DNA of 64,000 nucleotides, from NCBI GenBank assembly GCA_905220665.1, contig CAJNAR010000168.1:62001-126000 (forward strand). The letters are read 5' to 3'. The notes beneath the pieces are model-generated. The model saw only the letters and a list, made by a program, of their open reading frames with translations, had not been told where the DNA came from and made no database searches. Below, piece after piece: positions 42,958-52,759 of the stretch (its first letter is position 1; every line of letters begins with the position of its first letter). Both the position numbers and the translations under genes were made by a program. The DNA is from Albugo candida (Eukaryota; Oomycota; Peronosporomycetes; Albuginales; Albuginaceae).

Positions 42958-43076
42958 GTAGAGGAAGCGATACGAAATGAGTTTACGATTATTGGTCGTT
43001 GGTAAGATCAATACTCTATTTCATGCAGTATTATACATTAAGGTTTGAAAACAAATCAATTATCAAATCTCGATTT

Positions 43077-44644
43077 CTAAGTGCATGAAACCTTGAAAGT
43101 CGTAGCTAGTGGGACATTCCAACAACATTTACAATTTGATTCTTGAAATAGGGCGTTAGAGATTGTTCGAGCTACAGTGTACGAGAATTCATCAGCTTTG
43201 TCATTATACGGCAGAAACAAACGCACATGCTGCACAATTTGTTTTGTATCTGCGAGAAAATTGGCTATCTGAGATTGGATAAGCTCACATTTCGGTGTGA
43301 ATTGAGCGCTTTTGCTTTCCAATGCGGCAACTTCATTTTTCCATTTGCTTATTTGAGAAAGATAAGTTGAGAACAAGTCTATCTGACGAGTCACTTCGAA
43401 CTCAGAGTGGTGCAAATAAAGAAGCCGCTGTAAGCGATTGTTTTGAAGCAGAGAAAGAATTTTTTCAAGATACTGACGGCTTTCTTCCGTGGTTTTAATT
43501 GTTTGTTGCTTCAAAACTGGACAGATGTCTCGATACTGATTTGTGATTGTGATGAGGTCATTTGAGACAAGCTCTTCATGACGCTGCCGGCAAAAGAAAG
43601 AAAGCTCCAGCAAATTGTGATGGAGATGACGACGAAACGAAGTCTGTAGCAATAATTCCAACCATTCTGTATCACTATCAGATATGTTGTCTGGATGTAG
43701 TTTGGCAGTGTTCATGAATTTCTGCAAGGCTTCCAATGGCGCATAATGTGGCTTCGTATAGTGTTGCTGTTGCGAAATCGCTTCCGAATGCTGTGCGTGT
43801 TTCTTCAGGTACAACTGAAGAGCTGTATGATGTTCAAGGATACTGTCCATCATCGGATCTTGTATTTTGTCTCGGACAACTCCAAGTAGAGTAGACAACT
43901 CACCCAGTAGGTTTTTCATTTCGCTCGCAAAATCTTTACCCTAGCACAAAACCATGGTCAATCTGCTCGATGCTATCTGTACGTGACCAGCCGTACCGGA
44001 ATTCCATAACGCAAGCACATATAATCTGCTCTTTGTCGATTTCCTTTCATCAGCTCGTGTAGCTCCTAGCATCTCAAAATATTACGCTCACAAAAGCATC
44101 TAATTTGCCCGTAATACTCTTGTACATGTATTCTTTGCTGGTTAAGTCCGATCTGCCGCTTGTAACAATGCAACTGAGTCTGGAGAGTTGGACTACAAGG
44201 GAGCAATGGTGACTTCCAGAGGTACCTACAAAGGTCTTACAGTGATGAGTTGATGATTTTCTCTAATCTGACGGCTCCTTCCGCTATGTGCAAATTCGAT
44301 TTTTCAAACATTTTGACAATCGATACCCATTGATTCAAAATCGGTGACGTATACTAGAGTGCAGTAGTGTACAGAGAGCCTTTCAACACAACAGCCATGC
44401 TTACCTGCCCTAAAATATTGGTCTGTTTGCTTTCTGAGCTTTGTATCAAGCGGTCAAGGATTTTCTTGCAATCAAAATACGTGAGACTGTCAGAAGACTT
44501 CGTATCTTGTAAGAGTCTGATGCTCTCGTCGTCTTGTAGAATTGACAGCGGATAGGATGCGTCAATTGCGGTTCGTACAGTCTTGTACTCGTTCATCCAG
44601 TTTGTATTTATAACCTGACGATCTAATAGCGCATCTTTATACAA
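43077..44644 (-). CDS. CDK5RAP3: CDK5RAP3/C53 homologue (UFMylation and ER-phagy adaptor)
   Basis: Exons from the 3' side: 43940-43077, 44065-43997, 44192-44126, 44353-44241, and one ending at 44405 that runs up to at least 44644; introns are 48-60 nt. Joined, they give a continuous match to CDK5RAP3: LLDRQVINTNWMNEYKTV, TYFDCKKILDRLIQS, ILNQWVSIVKMFEKSN, SLPTLQTQLHCYKRQI, LRYGIPGKDFASEMKNLLGE, then the C-terminal helical half (TSFRRHLHHNLLELSFFC, LQRLLYLHHSEFEVT). In animals and plants this protein works with UFL1/UFBP1 in ribosome UFMylation and selective ER-phagy. It is about 410-430 residues here. The start codon and first exon are not resolved; no ATG lies in frame before a stop upstream of 44644, so an exon further upstream is needed. 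Confidence 0.82.
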
Positions 44645-44859
44645 AGCTCAGCATGTAGCACATATATGGAAGTAACGAGACAGCGGATACCGTGTAGCTT
44701 TGTGTGGTGTATCACGACAACAAGCTGTTGTCCTTCCGAATGCGTCATGATCCAGGCTGGATATTGACCACTGATATTTGCTTATTTCAGAATGCAGCCA
44801 ATCGCAACATGTAATGACAATGACAGAACTCAGATGACAGCCTTGCATGAAACTAGTTT

Positions 44860-46040
44860 GTTATGGCATCCCTAGCGTTGTAAAATCCGACGAGTAGTTT
44901 AATCCGAGTGATACTACTTTTGGTGGGTCAACTTTCTCCACACAATATAGAGCTGCCTTTGACCATGTAAGCGCTTCGGCTTTCTCTTACAACTCGCACA
45001 GCTTCGGTTGGAGTATGTTAATCCTTTGCTGACAAGCGATAACTTACATGGCGGAAGCGGACACTGTTTTCGGCCATCGAAAACGCGGGAATCGGTTGTA
45101 TTTGACTACTTATCCAATCGACACAATTTACAAAATAGCAATGATGAAGTGATTATTTATCCTGTTCCAAGGTCCTAATTTTGGACCGTCATCTTCAACT
45201 TGATCACATTCTGCCACGTACCAAATATATCAGATACAACTGCATGCTACATTGATCATAGCAAAAATAGTATAGAGGTAAAGTAAATGAAAGTGTTATA
45301 TTGGAGAATATTCCGCAATCAGTACATCAGTTCGAGTGGTCATTCTTTCTTAATGTGGATGTAACGTGAGCATCATAATTGGTAAGCGTTGGACAACACG
45401 ATTAGGCTCCCTTGACCACAGAGTTGACAAAGGAAGATATTCATGTTCATGATGTGCTCACTAGTAGGATTTGAATACCAGGAAGCATCCAACAGAATGA
45501 CCAGTTGCGTCATCTGGAAGTCATAAATTTCAATGAATGTGCCTTTGCCAGTTTTTCGCAAAAGCTCAATCTCTTTAGGAGACTGCATTAGAGGGTTGCG
45601 CAGAGAGTAGCGTTACAAAGTGTACAGTACAGTACATAGCATCAAAGGCAACCAGTATCGGAGTAATTTTGTATGATATAGCAATCTTGTTCCTACAATT
45701 GCAAGAAAGTTCGACAGTCGAATCCGAGCATGCTTCTGTGACAGAAACTGTAATGTAATAAAAATCTCATGTAATCGAAGATGTCTATATTACTAGTATT
45801 AGACTAACTGACTTCTCTAGTTGCCTTAGATAACAAATATACACACAAAAAACGTTTCGTGCAAATACCTGTGAGAGTTGATAATATCTCTTTTCGTTGA
45901 TAGTCCTGTATTGTGGTAGCTCAAACCCCACAGTACGAGATTTCCAGTCTACAAGATAGAAAGTTGTAAAAATTGTCTAAAAATACCGCGTTGTGCGAAT
46001 TGGTGTTCGGCACACTAGGGTGAACTTGGTCATCCAACTA
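44860..46040. other. intergenic region between CDK5RAP3 and block B
   Basis: About 1.2 kb. The first exon of the CDK5RAP3-like gene may lie near its left edge. A minus-strand open frame at 45588-45373 (71 codons) has no conserved features. No RNA gene was recognised. Confidence 0.4.
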
Positions 46041-46046
46041 GGACTG

Positions 46047-46098
46047 GGATCCGAGTTGCACTTGCACTACTAGGATCCGAGTTGCACTTGCACTACTA
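46047..46098. repeat. 26-bp tandem duplication
   Basis: The unit starting GGATCCGAGTTGCACTTGCA is present twice in perfect tandem (46047-46072 and 46073-46098). It sits just outside block B. Confidence 0.85.
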
Positions 46099-46216
46099 CT
46101 TCCCGGTATCGACCGGTGTCGAGTGTCTATCCACAGAGATAGGATGCTTAACATGGAAACAAGAAGAGATTTTCGTTGATCAAATTGAGAAAAGAATTTT
46201 ATTAATTAAAAAGAAA

Positions 46217-46870
46217 TTAGCTGTTCCTACTTCCTACTTTGTTTTCTTGCTGTCTACTAAAGTGCTCAATTATTCTGCGTAATTCATCCACTTTATAATG
46301 TAATTCATCATTTTCTAGTCGCAGTGCTTTATTAAGTTTTTGGTAAAAGTTTGGTGAAGTGTCACCCTCAACTGCTGATTCAGGACGCTTTGTAGCCACA
46401 ATGCTACTTGTTGAGACTTGTTGTAACTTCTGTCGGTATTCACCGAGTAGCCGCGTTGCGTACTGATATTCAGTCTTAACTTTTTGGAGGCTATCTGTTC
46501 GATCCTCTAATTCCGATACCGTCGATTTGAGCTGCAAGGCAAGCTTTTCGATACAATTATTCTGAGCAGCCGCCTCAGCCACTTGCCGTTCAAGTTGCGT
46601 TGATTCCATTTCATTCATTTTTGCAAGCTCAACGAGCGCCTCATTTTGACGAGTAAAGGCTGACTCAGTTTGAGCCTTCGAAGCCCTGAGATGACCAATC
46701 TCTCTTCTGAGCGACTCGTTTTCTTTACGGAGTCTCTGGAGCTCAATTTTTGTGGTCGCTGAAGTGGCCGTCCGGGTGCGCTGATGTGGCTGCTCCTGAA
46801 TTGGAACATAGCCACCACCAACGCGGCGAATGTTGGAAGGTGTTAGTCGTGTAGGTTGTCGGATACTCAT
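46217..46870 (-). CDS. coiled-coil family protein, copy B (shortened C-terminus)
   Basis: The frame is open upstream to 46915; I choose the ATG at 46870, which gives MSIRQPTRLTPSNIRRVGGG, the start shared by all family members (217 residues). A basic Pro/Thr-rich head (about 40 residues) is followed by a long heptad-like coiled coil (IELQRLRKENESLRREIGHL onward) to near the end, GSRNS. Compared with copy C it lacks a short stretch near the C-terminus (RRIIEHFSRQQENKV replaces a longer KINEQLQRQIKQ-type segment). No enzyme, signal or membrane motif is visible. Function unknown; it may be structural or a protein-protein adaptor. Multiple copies and rapid turnover suggest an accessory, lineage-specific gene. 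Confidence 0.7.
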   Translation of the reverse strand: MSIRQPTRLTPSNIRRVGGGYVPIQEQPHQRTRTATSATTKIELQRLRKENESLRREIGHLRASKAQTESAFTRQNEALVELAKMNEMESTQLERQVAEAAAQNNCIEKLALQLKSTVSELEDRTDSLQKVKTEYQYATRLLGEYRQKLQQVSTSSIVATKRPESAVEGDTSPNFYQKLNKALRLENDELHYKVDELRRIIEHFSRQQENKVGSRNS

Positions 46871-47170
46871 GTTGTAGCTGATTTGATAGTGACATTGGAA
46901 GCAGCCGAATGACAAGCATAGAAGACGAAAGAATACGACAGAAGAGAAAGAAAAGCATTATAATGAGCTTTTTATCAAAGAATTCGGCTTCTCCATTTGC
47001 TATAGTAGTTCCTAGTATCGTGATGGTACCGCCGAAGGCCCTTGGATTGAGAAATCTACGGATATATATTAGATGGGAATTGACCAATTCAAATTTTAGT
47101 TGATGTCAAATGACCAGAAATGGAAGCAATATGAAGGAATCGTTTATGAAAGGGAAGGTTAGAGGTTATG
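46871..47170. promoter_or_regulatory. conserved upstream region of coiled-coil copy B
   Basis: Almost identical to 49533-49800 and related to 10381-10700 and to the reverse complement of 24420-24790. An AT-rich stretch (ATATATATTAGATGG, near 47058) occurs about 190 bp from the start codon. No defined element is claimed. Confidence 0.4.
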
Positions 47171-47239
47171 TTGCATGTTGCTGCAATTCGCGACACATTA
47201 TTGTACTTGTAACTTATTTCATTTATGTTATGTGTTATG

Positions 47240-47593
47240 TGTAACGGGGTTACACGTCGGTTAGTAACCGTTCTGCAGCGTGAGCTGACGCGTGTCAGCC
47301 ACCGGATATTAGTACCTAGGTTAGGTACGTTTAGCGTAAGGTACTCTTCTAGATAAAGATAAATAAACAACAGTTCCCCTTTAGATCAGTTAGAGACACG
47401 TGCCTGCTTAAGGCGTCTCAGATCTTGTGCCTTTTGTCCTGTGTTGTCGATTCCCGGAATCGGTAGGTCCCTTGAACAAGGACCTTAAGCTTTAAAGCTT
47501 ATTGACTCGTTGAGTCTAGTTCGCTTAAAGAACTAAGTTGCTTGTTGAGCAGATGGCCTTCCTCTGGCAAGGAGCTAGAGTAGCTCCGCTACA
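47240..47593. mobile_element. solo LTR inserted in block B
   Basis: Blocks A and B align on both sides, but B has 354 extra bases that start TGTAACGGGGTTACACG and end TAGCTCCGCTACA, the TG...CA ends of an LTR. The flanks are TTATG (47235-47239) and TAATG (47594-47598), consistent with a 5-bp target duplication carrying one change; the empty site in block A reads GTGTAATGC (about 10740). An AATAAA-like signal is present inside, near 47361. No internal retroelement sequence is present, so this is a solo LTR left by recombination. It shows no obvious match to the copia remnant at 19.6-23.5 kb. Confidence 0.75.
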
Positions 47594-47759
47594 TAATGCC
47601 TAGAAACTTGATCAACTTAATCATTGACTATTCTCTCACTACGTTCCAATGTAGACATTGGGTTCACGTACTCGTCTTTTCTCGTCGCTACTACACCTGT
47701 CGATTGTATACTGTGGTCCATGATCCGGAGAATGGGTCGCCATTATGATCTGCTTTATC

Positions 47760-48640
47760 GCAGCACTTCGTGAGAATCGAGTAACTGTGCTTCATGAATG
47801 GAAGTGTCCTTCGCTGAGACTTTGACATCCAATTGAGTTCCAACTTGCGCACACACACACATCAATGTTTGCGCTTGAATTGAAAAAAGCGGTTGGCAGA
47901 TATCCTTTCCACGATTGGAGCTTTCCACATTTGATGCACCGTGTCCTCAGCGTCTGCGTATACATCGCAGTAAAGTGGAATGAAAGCAGTGAGCTTGCGC
48001 AATTGCGTATGCACAACAAATTGCGGTGGATGTAATCGTATTCTATCCTGAAATTCTTCGGCAGACCTTCCATTTCGCTTTGCGTCGAGCATTTCCAGGT
48101 TGAGTGATATGCTTGTGGCGCTGCAAGCTCAGATAACATACCGATGAAAGTTTGCTAGCCGCCTCAGCAGATCGATGTGCTTGAATCACAAGCATTCGCC
48201 TCAGCTCCAAACTATTGCCTCAATCCGTTCACGTCCCCTACAACGTCCCTTGCGACGTATGTTATTTGATGACCGGTAGACATTCATTCGCTGGCAGCCC
48301 GTGTTTCGCGCGCTGTAAATGTTCCTTATTTCGTATCTGAGGCATGCAGAAAGGTGCTGAGGTGTCGAGCGGCATCGAAGGGATGCCGGGAATGTCTTTG
48401 AGCACCTTTTACCTTGTGCCACAAAATGTGTTTTTTTCGAGATCGCCTGCTGCTCGAATATATATACTCCTATTGGAATAATGAGAATGCGCTTTCAAGT
48501 CAAAAAGCAAGATTTGGACGAATTTACAAAAGTAGGCCTATCCACACGATTAGTGAAGTCAGCTCTGTGCTCACTCGTTTCCATTATAGTATTTGCGATA
48601 CTGAAATAGTTGTATGAATTGAAAAAGATACGTCAATTAT
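47760..48640 (-). pseudogene. decayed coding remnant in block B (paralogue of 10901-11800)
   Basis: Minus-strand frames at 48139-47792 and 48092-47862 correspond to those in block A, with the same frame change near 47945. The pieces SANRFFQFKRKH and DVKVSAKDTSIHEAQLLD match SANRFFQFKREH and DVKVLAEDTSIRGAQLLD. Family unknown. Confidence 0.45.
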
Positions 48641-48744
48641 TATTCTGTGGTACACGAACTATAGATATTCTCTGCGTATGACAAATTCAGCCAATGGCTA
48701 TTAAACGGGTCAGCGAGGGACATTCCCTGGGTCAAGGTCAATGC

Positions 48745-50250
48745 GGATTCCGCAAAACATTGTTTTGTTTCGGTACAAATGCCTCAGCAAAAGGGAATAA
48801 GAACCATAGAGAAATAAGCGAAAAAAATAGTTATATTAATTAGAAAAGAAATTAGCTGTTCCTACTTCCTACATTGAGTTTATGTTGTCTACTAATAGTC
48901 AATTGTTTGATTTGACGTTGCAACTGTTCATTTATTTTGCGCAAGTCATCCACTTTATGATGCAATTCATCATTTTCTAGTCGCAGTGCTTTATTAAGTT
49001 TTTGGTAAAAGTTTGGTGAAGTGTCACCCTCAACTGCTGATTCAGGACGCTTTGTAGCCACAATGCTACTTGTTGAGACTTGTTGTAACTTCTGTCGGTA
49101 TTCACCGAGTAGCCGCGTTGCGTACTGATATTCAGTCTTAACTTTTTGGAGGCTATCTGTTCGATCCTCTAATTCCGATACCGTCGATTTGAGCTGCAAG
49201 GCAAGCTTTTCGATACAATTATTCTGAGCAGCCGCCTCAGCCACTTGCCGTTCAAGTTGCGTTGATTCCATTTCATTCATTTTTGCAAGCTCAACGAGCG
49301 CCTCATTTTGGCGAGTAAAGGCTGACTCAGTTTGAGCCTTCGAAGCCCTGAGATGACCAATCTCTCTTCTGAGCGACTCGTTTTCTTTACGGAGTCTCTG
49401 GAGCTCAATTTTTGTGGTCGCTGAAGTGGCCGTCCGGGTGCGCTGATGTGGCTGCTCCTGAATTGGAACATAGCCACCACCAACGCGGCGAATGTTGGAA
49501 GGTGTTAGTCGTGTAGGTTGTCGGATACTCATGTTGTAGCTGATTTGATAGTGACATTGGAAGCAGCCGAATGACAAGCATAGAAGACGAAAGAATACGA
49601 CAGAAGAGAAAGAAAAGCATTATAATGAGCTTTATATCAAAGAATTCGGCTTCTCCATTTGCTATAGTAGTTCCTAGTATCGTGATGGTACCGCCGAAGG
49701 CCCTTGGATTGAGAAATCTACGGATATATATTAGATGGGAATTGACCAATTCAAATTTTAGTTGATGTTAAATGACCAGAAATGGAATCACTGTGATGGA
49801 ATCGTTTTTGTATTTGTATTAATTGTAAGGAGGAGATATCTAGCACGTTGATGCATTGGAGCCCATTACTTTGGTGGTATCTTTATTCCGTGTAATTATC
49901 GGACAAATACTAGATCAAATGCATTCCACAGGAATAAGTAGAAGCATACTGGTATGGCTTGAAGTATCATATGCAATTCCACCCGCTTTGCGACATTATT
50001 GAAGCGATATATTCTATGGACGCAAGCATCTGTGAGCAGCTAGATCGGTTTCATTTCGTGTTACGACAAAATGCCGGGTTGACGACCAGAGATGCTCTTG
50101 ACACACTTTTGACTGCGCATTTCCGGCTCCAGCTACTATCGTCCAGAACCTTCGCATACGCTACGCGGCATGAAGAATCTCACGCTATCGCGCAACATAT
50201 ACCGATTCTGATGCAACCTTTGGCTCATGTCGTGAAGCGGGTGAGGCATC
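48745..50250. repeat. block C: coiled-coil module with divergent second gene
   Basis: It contains an intact coiled-coil gene on the minus strand (49532-48852), the shared upstream region (49533-49800), and a divergent plus-strand frame (49959-50414). The left half is nearly identical to block B; the right half matches block D (24030-24420) in inverted orientation. Confidence 0.8.
48852..49532 (-). CDS. coiled-coil family protein, copy C (full length)
   Basis: Intact frame of 226 residues from the family start MSIRQPTRLTPSNIRRVGGG (open upstream to 49577). It has the same layout as copy B: basic head, long coiled coil, end GSRNS. It differs from copy B by very few substitutions over the first about 190 residues and by a longer C-terminal coiled coil (LRKINEQLQRQIKQL). 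This is probably the ancestral-length form, since the relics in blocks A and D also contain the LQRQIKQ segment. No homologue outside the family is recognised. Confidence 0.75.
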   Translation of the reverse strand: MSIRQPTRLTPSNIRRVGGGYVPIQEQPHQRTRTATSATTKIELQRLRKENESLRREIGHLRASKAQTESAFTRQNEALVELAKMNEMESTQLERQVAEAAAQNNCIEKLALQLKSTVSELEDRTDSLQKVKTEYQYATRLLGEYRQKLQQVSTSSIVATKRPESAVEGDTSPNFYQKLNKALRLENDELHHKVDDLRKINEQLQRQIKQLTISRQHKLNVGSRNS

Positions 50251-50414
50251 CTGACCAAGCGCGACAAACGTCCGCACGCGCACTTATCAGCATGATACTG
50301 AGTGCGGATAGCTTCTTGGCTGCTCGAGTAGATTTGTTCCCATGCTCAGGCGTCGTAATCTATTCGATGCATCCATTGCTTTTAAGCATTGTAATCGAAT
50401 ACATCAACTGTTGA
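49959..50414 (+). CDS. unrecognised ORF divergent from coiled-coil copy C
   Basis: An open frame of 151 codons, beginning MKYHMQFHPLCDIIEAIYSM and largely helical in appearance. Its protein-level similarity to the relic at 24038-24300 (CDILEALHSMDAS, YEQLDRF) supports it as a real coding sequence that is duplicated with the coiled-coil gene. No domain is recognised. A following frame (50342-50581) may or may not be part of it. Confidence 0.5.
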   Translation: MKYHMQFHPLCDIIEAIYSMDASICEQLDRFHFVLRQNAGLTTRDALDTLLTAHFRLQLLSSRTFAYATRHEESHAIAQHIPILMQPLAHVVKRVRHPDQARQTSARALISMILSADSFLAARVDLFPCSGVVIYSMHPLLLSIVIEYINC

Positions 50415-50599
50415 TTCCGTGTTCAGTGAATATGTATAACCGCGTTCTCGTACCTCCATTTTCAATCCTCGATTATGTTCATCGCATCTGTACTTGGTTA
50501 AGTGCGCTTTCCAGGAGTATTTGCGAACGGGATAACTTAAAAGTTGCTCCGTGGATGTATATGTATCTCAACTGGAAATGAAATGATAGATTACCGTAA

Positions 50600-51130
50600 T
50601 CTGCTCAAATAAGGATCAGCGACATCGAAACCTTCAATCTCATTTATCCCACAATTTTGACTTGCCTCACTCCTATCTTTCCACTTGCTTATACTGTTGG
50701 GATGACAAAAAGACAACAAAATCCCACTATCACCTACTTCGTCGATTGAAATGAAATTTCAGACAATTGCGCATAGATGGTAACTTATAAGCTGACTGAT
50801 GACGACACTCTGTTCTCCAGAATATCCCATGACAGACATTCTCTTTCAATTAATTACGTACACACATCATGTAGAATCACCGAATCGCTGCGTCATCAAG
50901 TGATTTTCGCCAGCACATTCAGAAAATTGAAGCCTTAAAGTTCAATCAGCAATAACTTTTCAACGTAATCGAATGGAACCCTTTGTAAAGCGTTCAGTTG
51001 ACGTGTGTAATGCTTACAGCAATACCACTACCTCAGCGAAAAGCGCGAATGACATCGCACGGTTTCGTTTCCTCTGGACACATATGGACGGAAAGGGTAG
51101 GGTTATGCAGATTGGTGTCCAGTCGTCTGC
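50600..51130. other. intergenic region upstream of the broken kinase gene
   Basis: About 530 bp with no supported gene or repeat. Short stop-interrupted frames only. Confidence 0.4.
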
Positions 51131-51133
51131 TGC

Positions 51134-52661
51134 ATGTCTCATTCGAAACTGAATAGCACAGCCAATGCACTAAAGTCAATGTCCTTCGCCCAACATCACT
51201 TTTCAATTGACAAACAATTCGACATGACTCTCAAGTCGTTGTTCGCGTGCGGAAATGCAAGACACTCCACTGGCAATCACATCCCCAACAGAAAATGTGA
51301 GTATCTCCGAAATAAGTGGAGTCATAGAGATTCTCACAAAGCAAGGAACAGCGTACGCTACAGTAAAGCTGCATCGGAAGAATTGACAGTATTGAATTAT
51401 TACGATTTTGAACGGAGTTCAATCGAAAGTTGTAAACATGGGTTACATCGTACCTACACTCTGGAGGTTATGATTAAAACAATTCAAGTCGATTGGATAA
51501 ATATCTTTGTTAGTCGCATTGTACGCTTAATTATTGGTAGAAAACCTTATTTGGAATATCTACGAATCGAAGGTCAAGTTCGACAGCGTCAATACATCGG
51601 CTTGGATACGACTATGAAGCGTTTGGAGAAGAACAAATTACTAATCGAATTCAAATCGAGCGAAGAATAGGTCCTAGCGTATAACCCAGCGGAATATAAC
51701 GATGAACGTGAGTACAGAAAAGATTGCGACGTGCATCATCGCGTTGCTGATCCGCGATGGGTTTTGAGATTCAACAGCAAAGAAGAACGTGATTGTTGGG
51801 CTCGGAAGATACAAGATGCTTCGGATTTATGTGTATGGCTAGGAAGATACAAATTGGGGCGTTTGATTGCTCAATCCGATGGGACAACAGTCGTGGAATG
51901 TTTTGCGCAAGGAGATAAAGCAGACGGAAGAAGAAAATTGCTTTCTGTGATGAAGTTGATCAAGGCAAACTCGATGCAGCAGATAAGGAGAGTGAAAGAA
52001 GAATTAGCAATCCATCAAATGATTTCGAATCCAGCGAAGCAGCACAACAATGTGCTTAGAATGCTTGACTGGCATCGTCAAGATGGACACGGGTACCTGA
52101 TATTAGAGCATTGCAATGGTGGAGATTTACACGATCTGATTTCAGAGAATGGAATGCTTGACGAAACAACAGCAAAAACGATTTTCAAGCAACTTTTGAT
52201 TGCCATTCAGTATTTGCATGGACGAGGTATCATACATATTCATACATATGGACGTGAAACCAGAGAATATTTTCATACAGAACCATTCGAATGGAACAAT
52301 CGGTGTAAAGCTGGGCGATTTTGGTGCGGCTAGGAGGATTGACTCGAGCTGTAATGTAGGCTCACTCAGCTGTACCATTGGCTTTGCGGCACCGGAGATA
52401 CTGGTTGGAGGCTTTGTCACCCCCCCTGCTGACGTATTTAGCGCCGGTGTCGTTCTGTATTCGATGCTCGCTGGATACCGACCTTTTCTTGCGAACAATG
52501 AGGAAGAGGCTCGAAGGAATTGTATCGAAGGAAAATACGACTTCGAGGGGTTCGCATGGCGAAATGTAAGCGATTCAGCAAAAGATCTCATCCGAAAAAT
52601 GCTAGACACATCTTTTAAAGATCGGATTACGATCGATAGCATCCTAATTGATTATTCGTAG
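51134..52661 (+). pseudogene. PH domain plus protein kinase, disrupted by a stop and a 10-bp duplication
   Basis: One frame runs from 51134, is interrupted by TAG at 51668-51670, and continues in the same frame to 52333. The region around the TAG looks like a pleckstrin-homology domain ending DPRWVLRFNSKEERDCWARK. A kinase domain follows: LGRYKLGRLIAQSDG, a VMKLIKA strand with the ATP-binding Lys, LILEHCNGGDLHDLI, then IQYLHGRGIIH. There a perfect 10-bp tandem duplication (52231-52250) shifts the frame. The remainder continues in another frame with MDVKPENIFI, LGDFGAARR, GFAAPEIL and DVFSAGVVLYSMLAGYRPF. All catalytic motifs except the HRD Arg (Met here) survive, so decay is recent or the breaks are assembly errors. 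The 5' part may contain an unrecognised intron. Confidence 0.75.
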
Positions 52662-52759
52662 GCTAGGGACAGCTGAATCGTTCAGGGATAGTAGGAGTGT
52701 GAAAAAGACCAACTTATTGAAAAATTCTGGCACATTGGATAAGATCAAGATCAAAACGA

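Larger units (their letters stand above)
46190..48690. repeat. block B: coiled-coil module, recent copy with solo LTR
   Basis: It comprises the intact coiled-coil gene (46217-46870), its upstream region (46871-47170), a solo LTR (47240-47593), and a tail (47594-48640) matching block A at 10740-11800. Coding and upstream parts are nearly identical to block C over more than 800 bp, so B and C are a recent tandem duplication. Against block A the identity is clearly lower and interrupted. Confidence 0.8.

Noticed and set aside
46909..47103. 64-codon ORF upstream of coiled-coil copy B (and equivalents in A and C)
   Set aside because: Present in all blocks only because the upstream region is duplicated; not kept open in block D and without protein features.
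52142..52642. 166-codon minus-strand ORF opposite the kinase
   Set aside because: Antisense shadow of a clear kinase domain.
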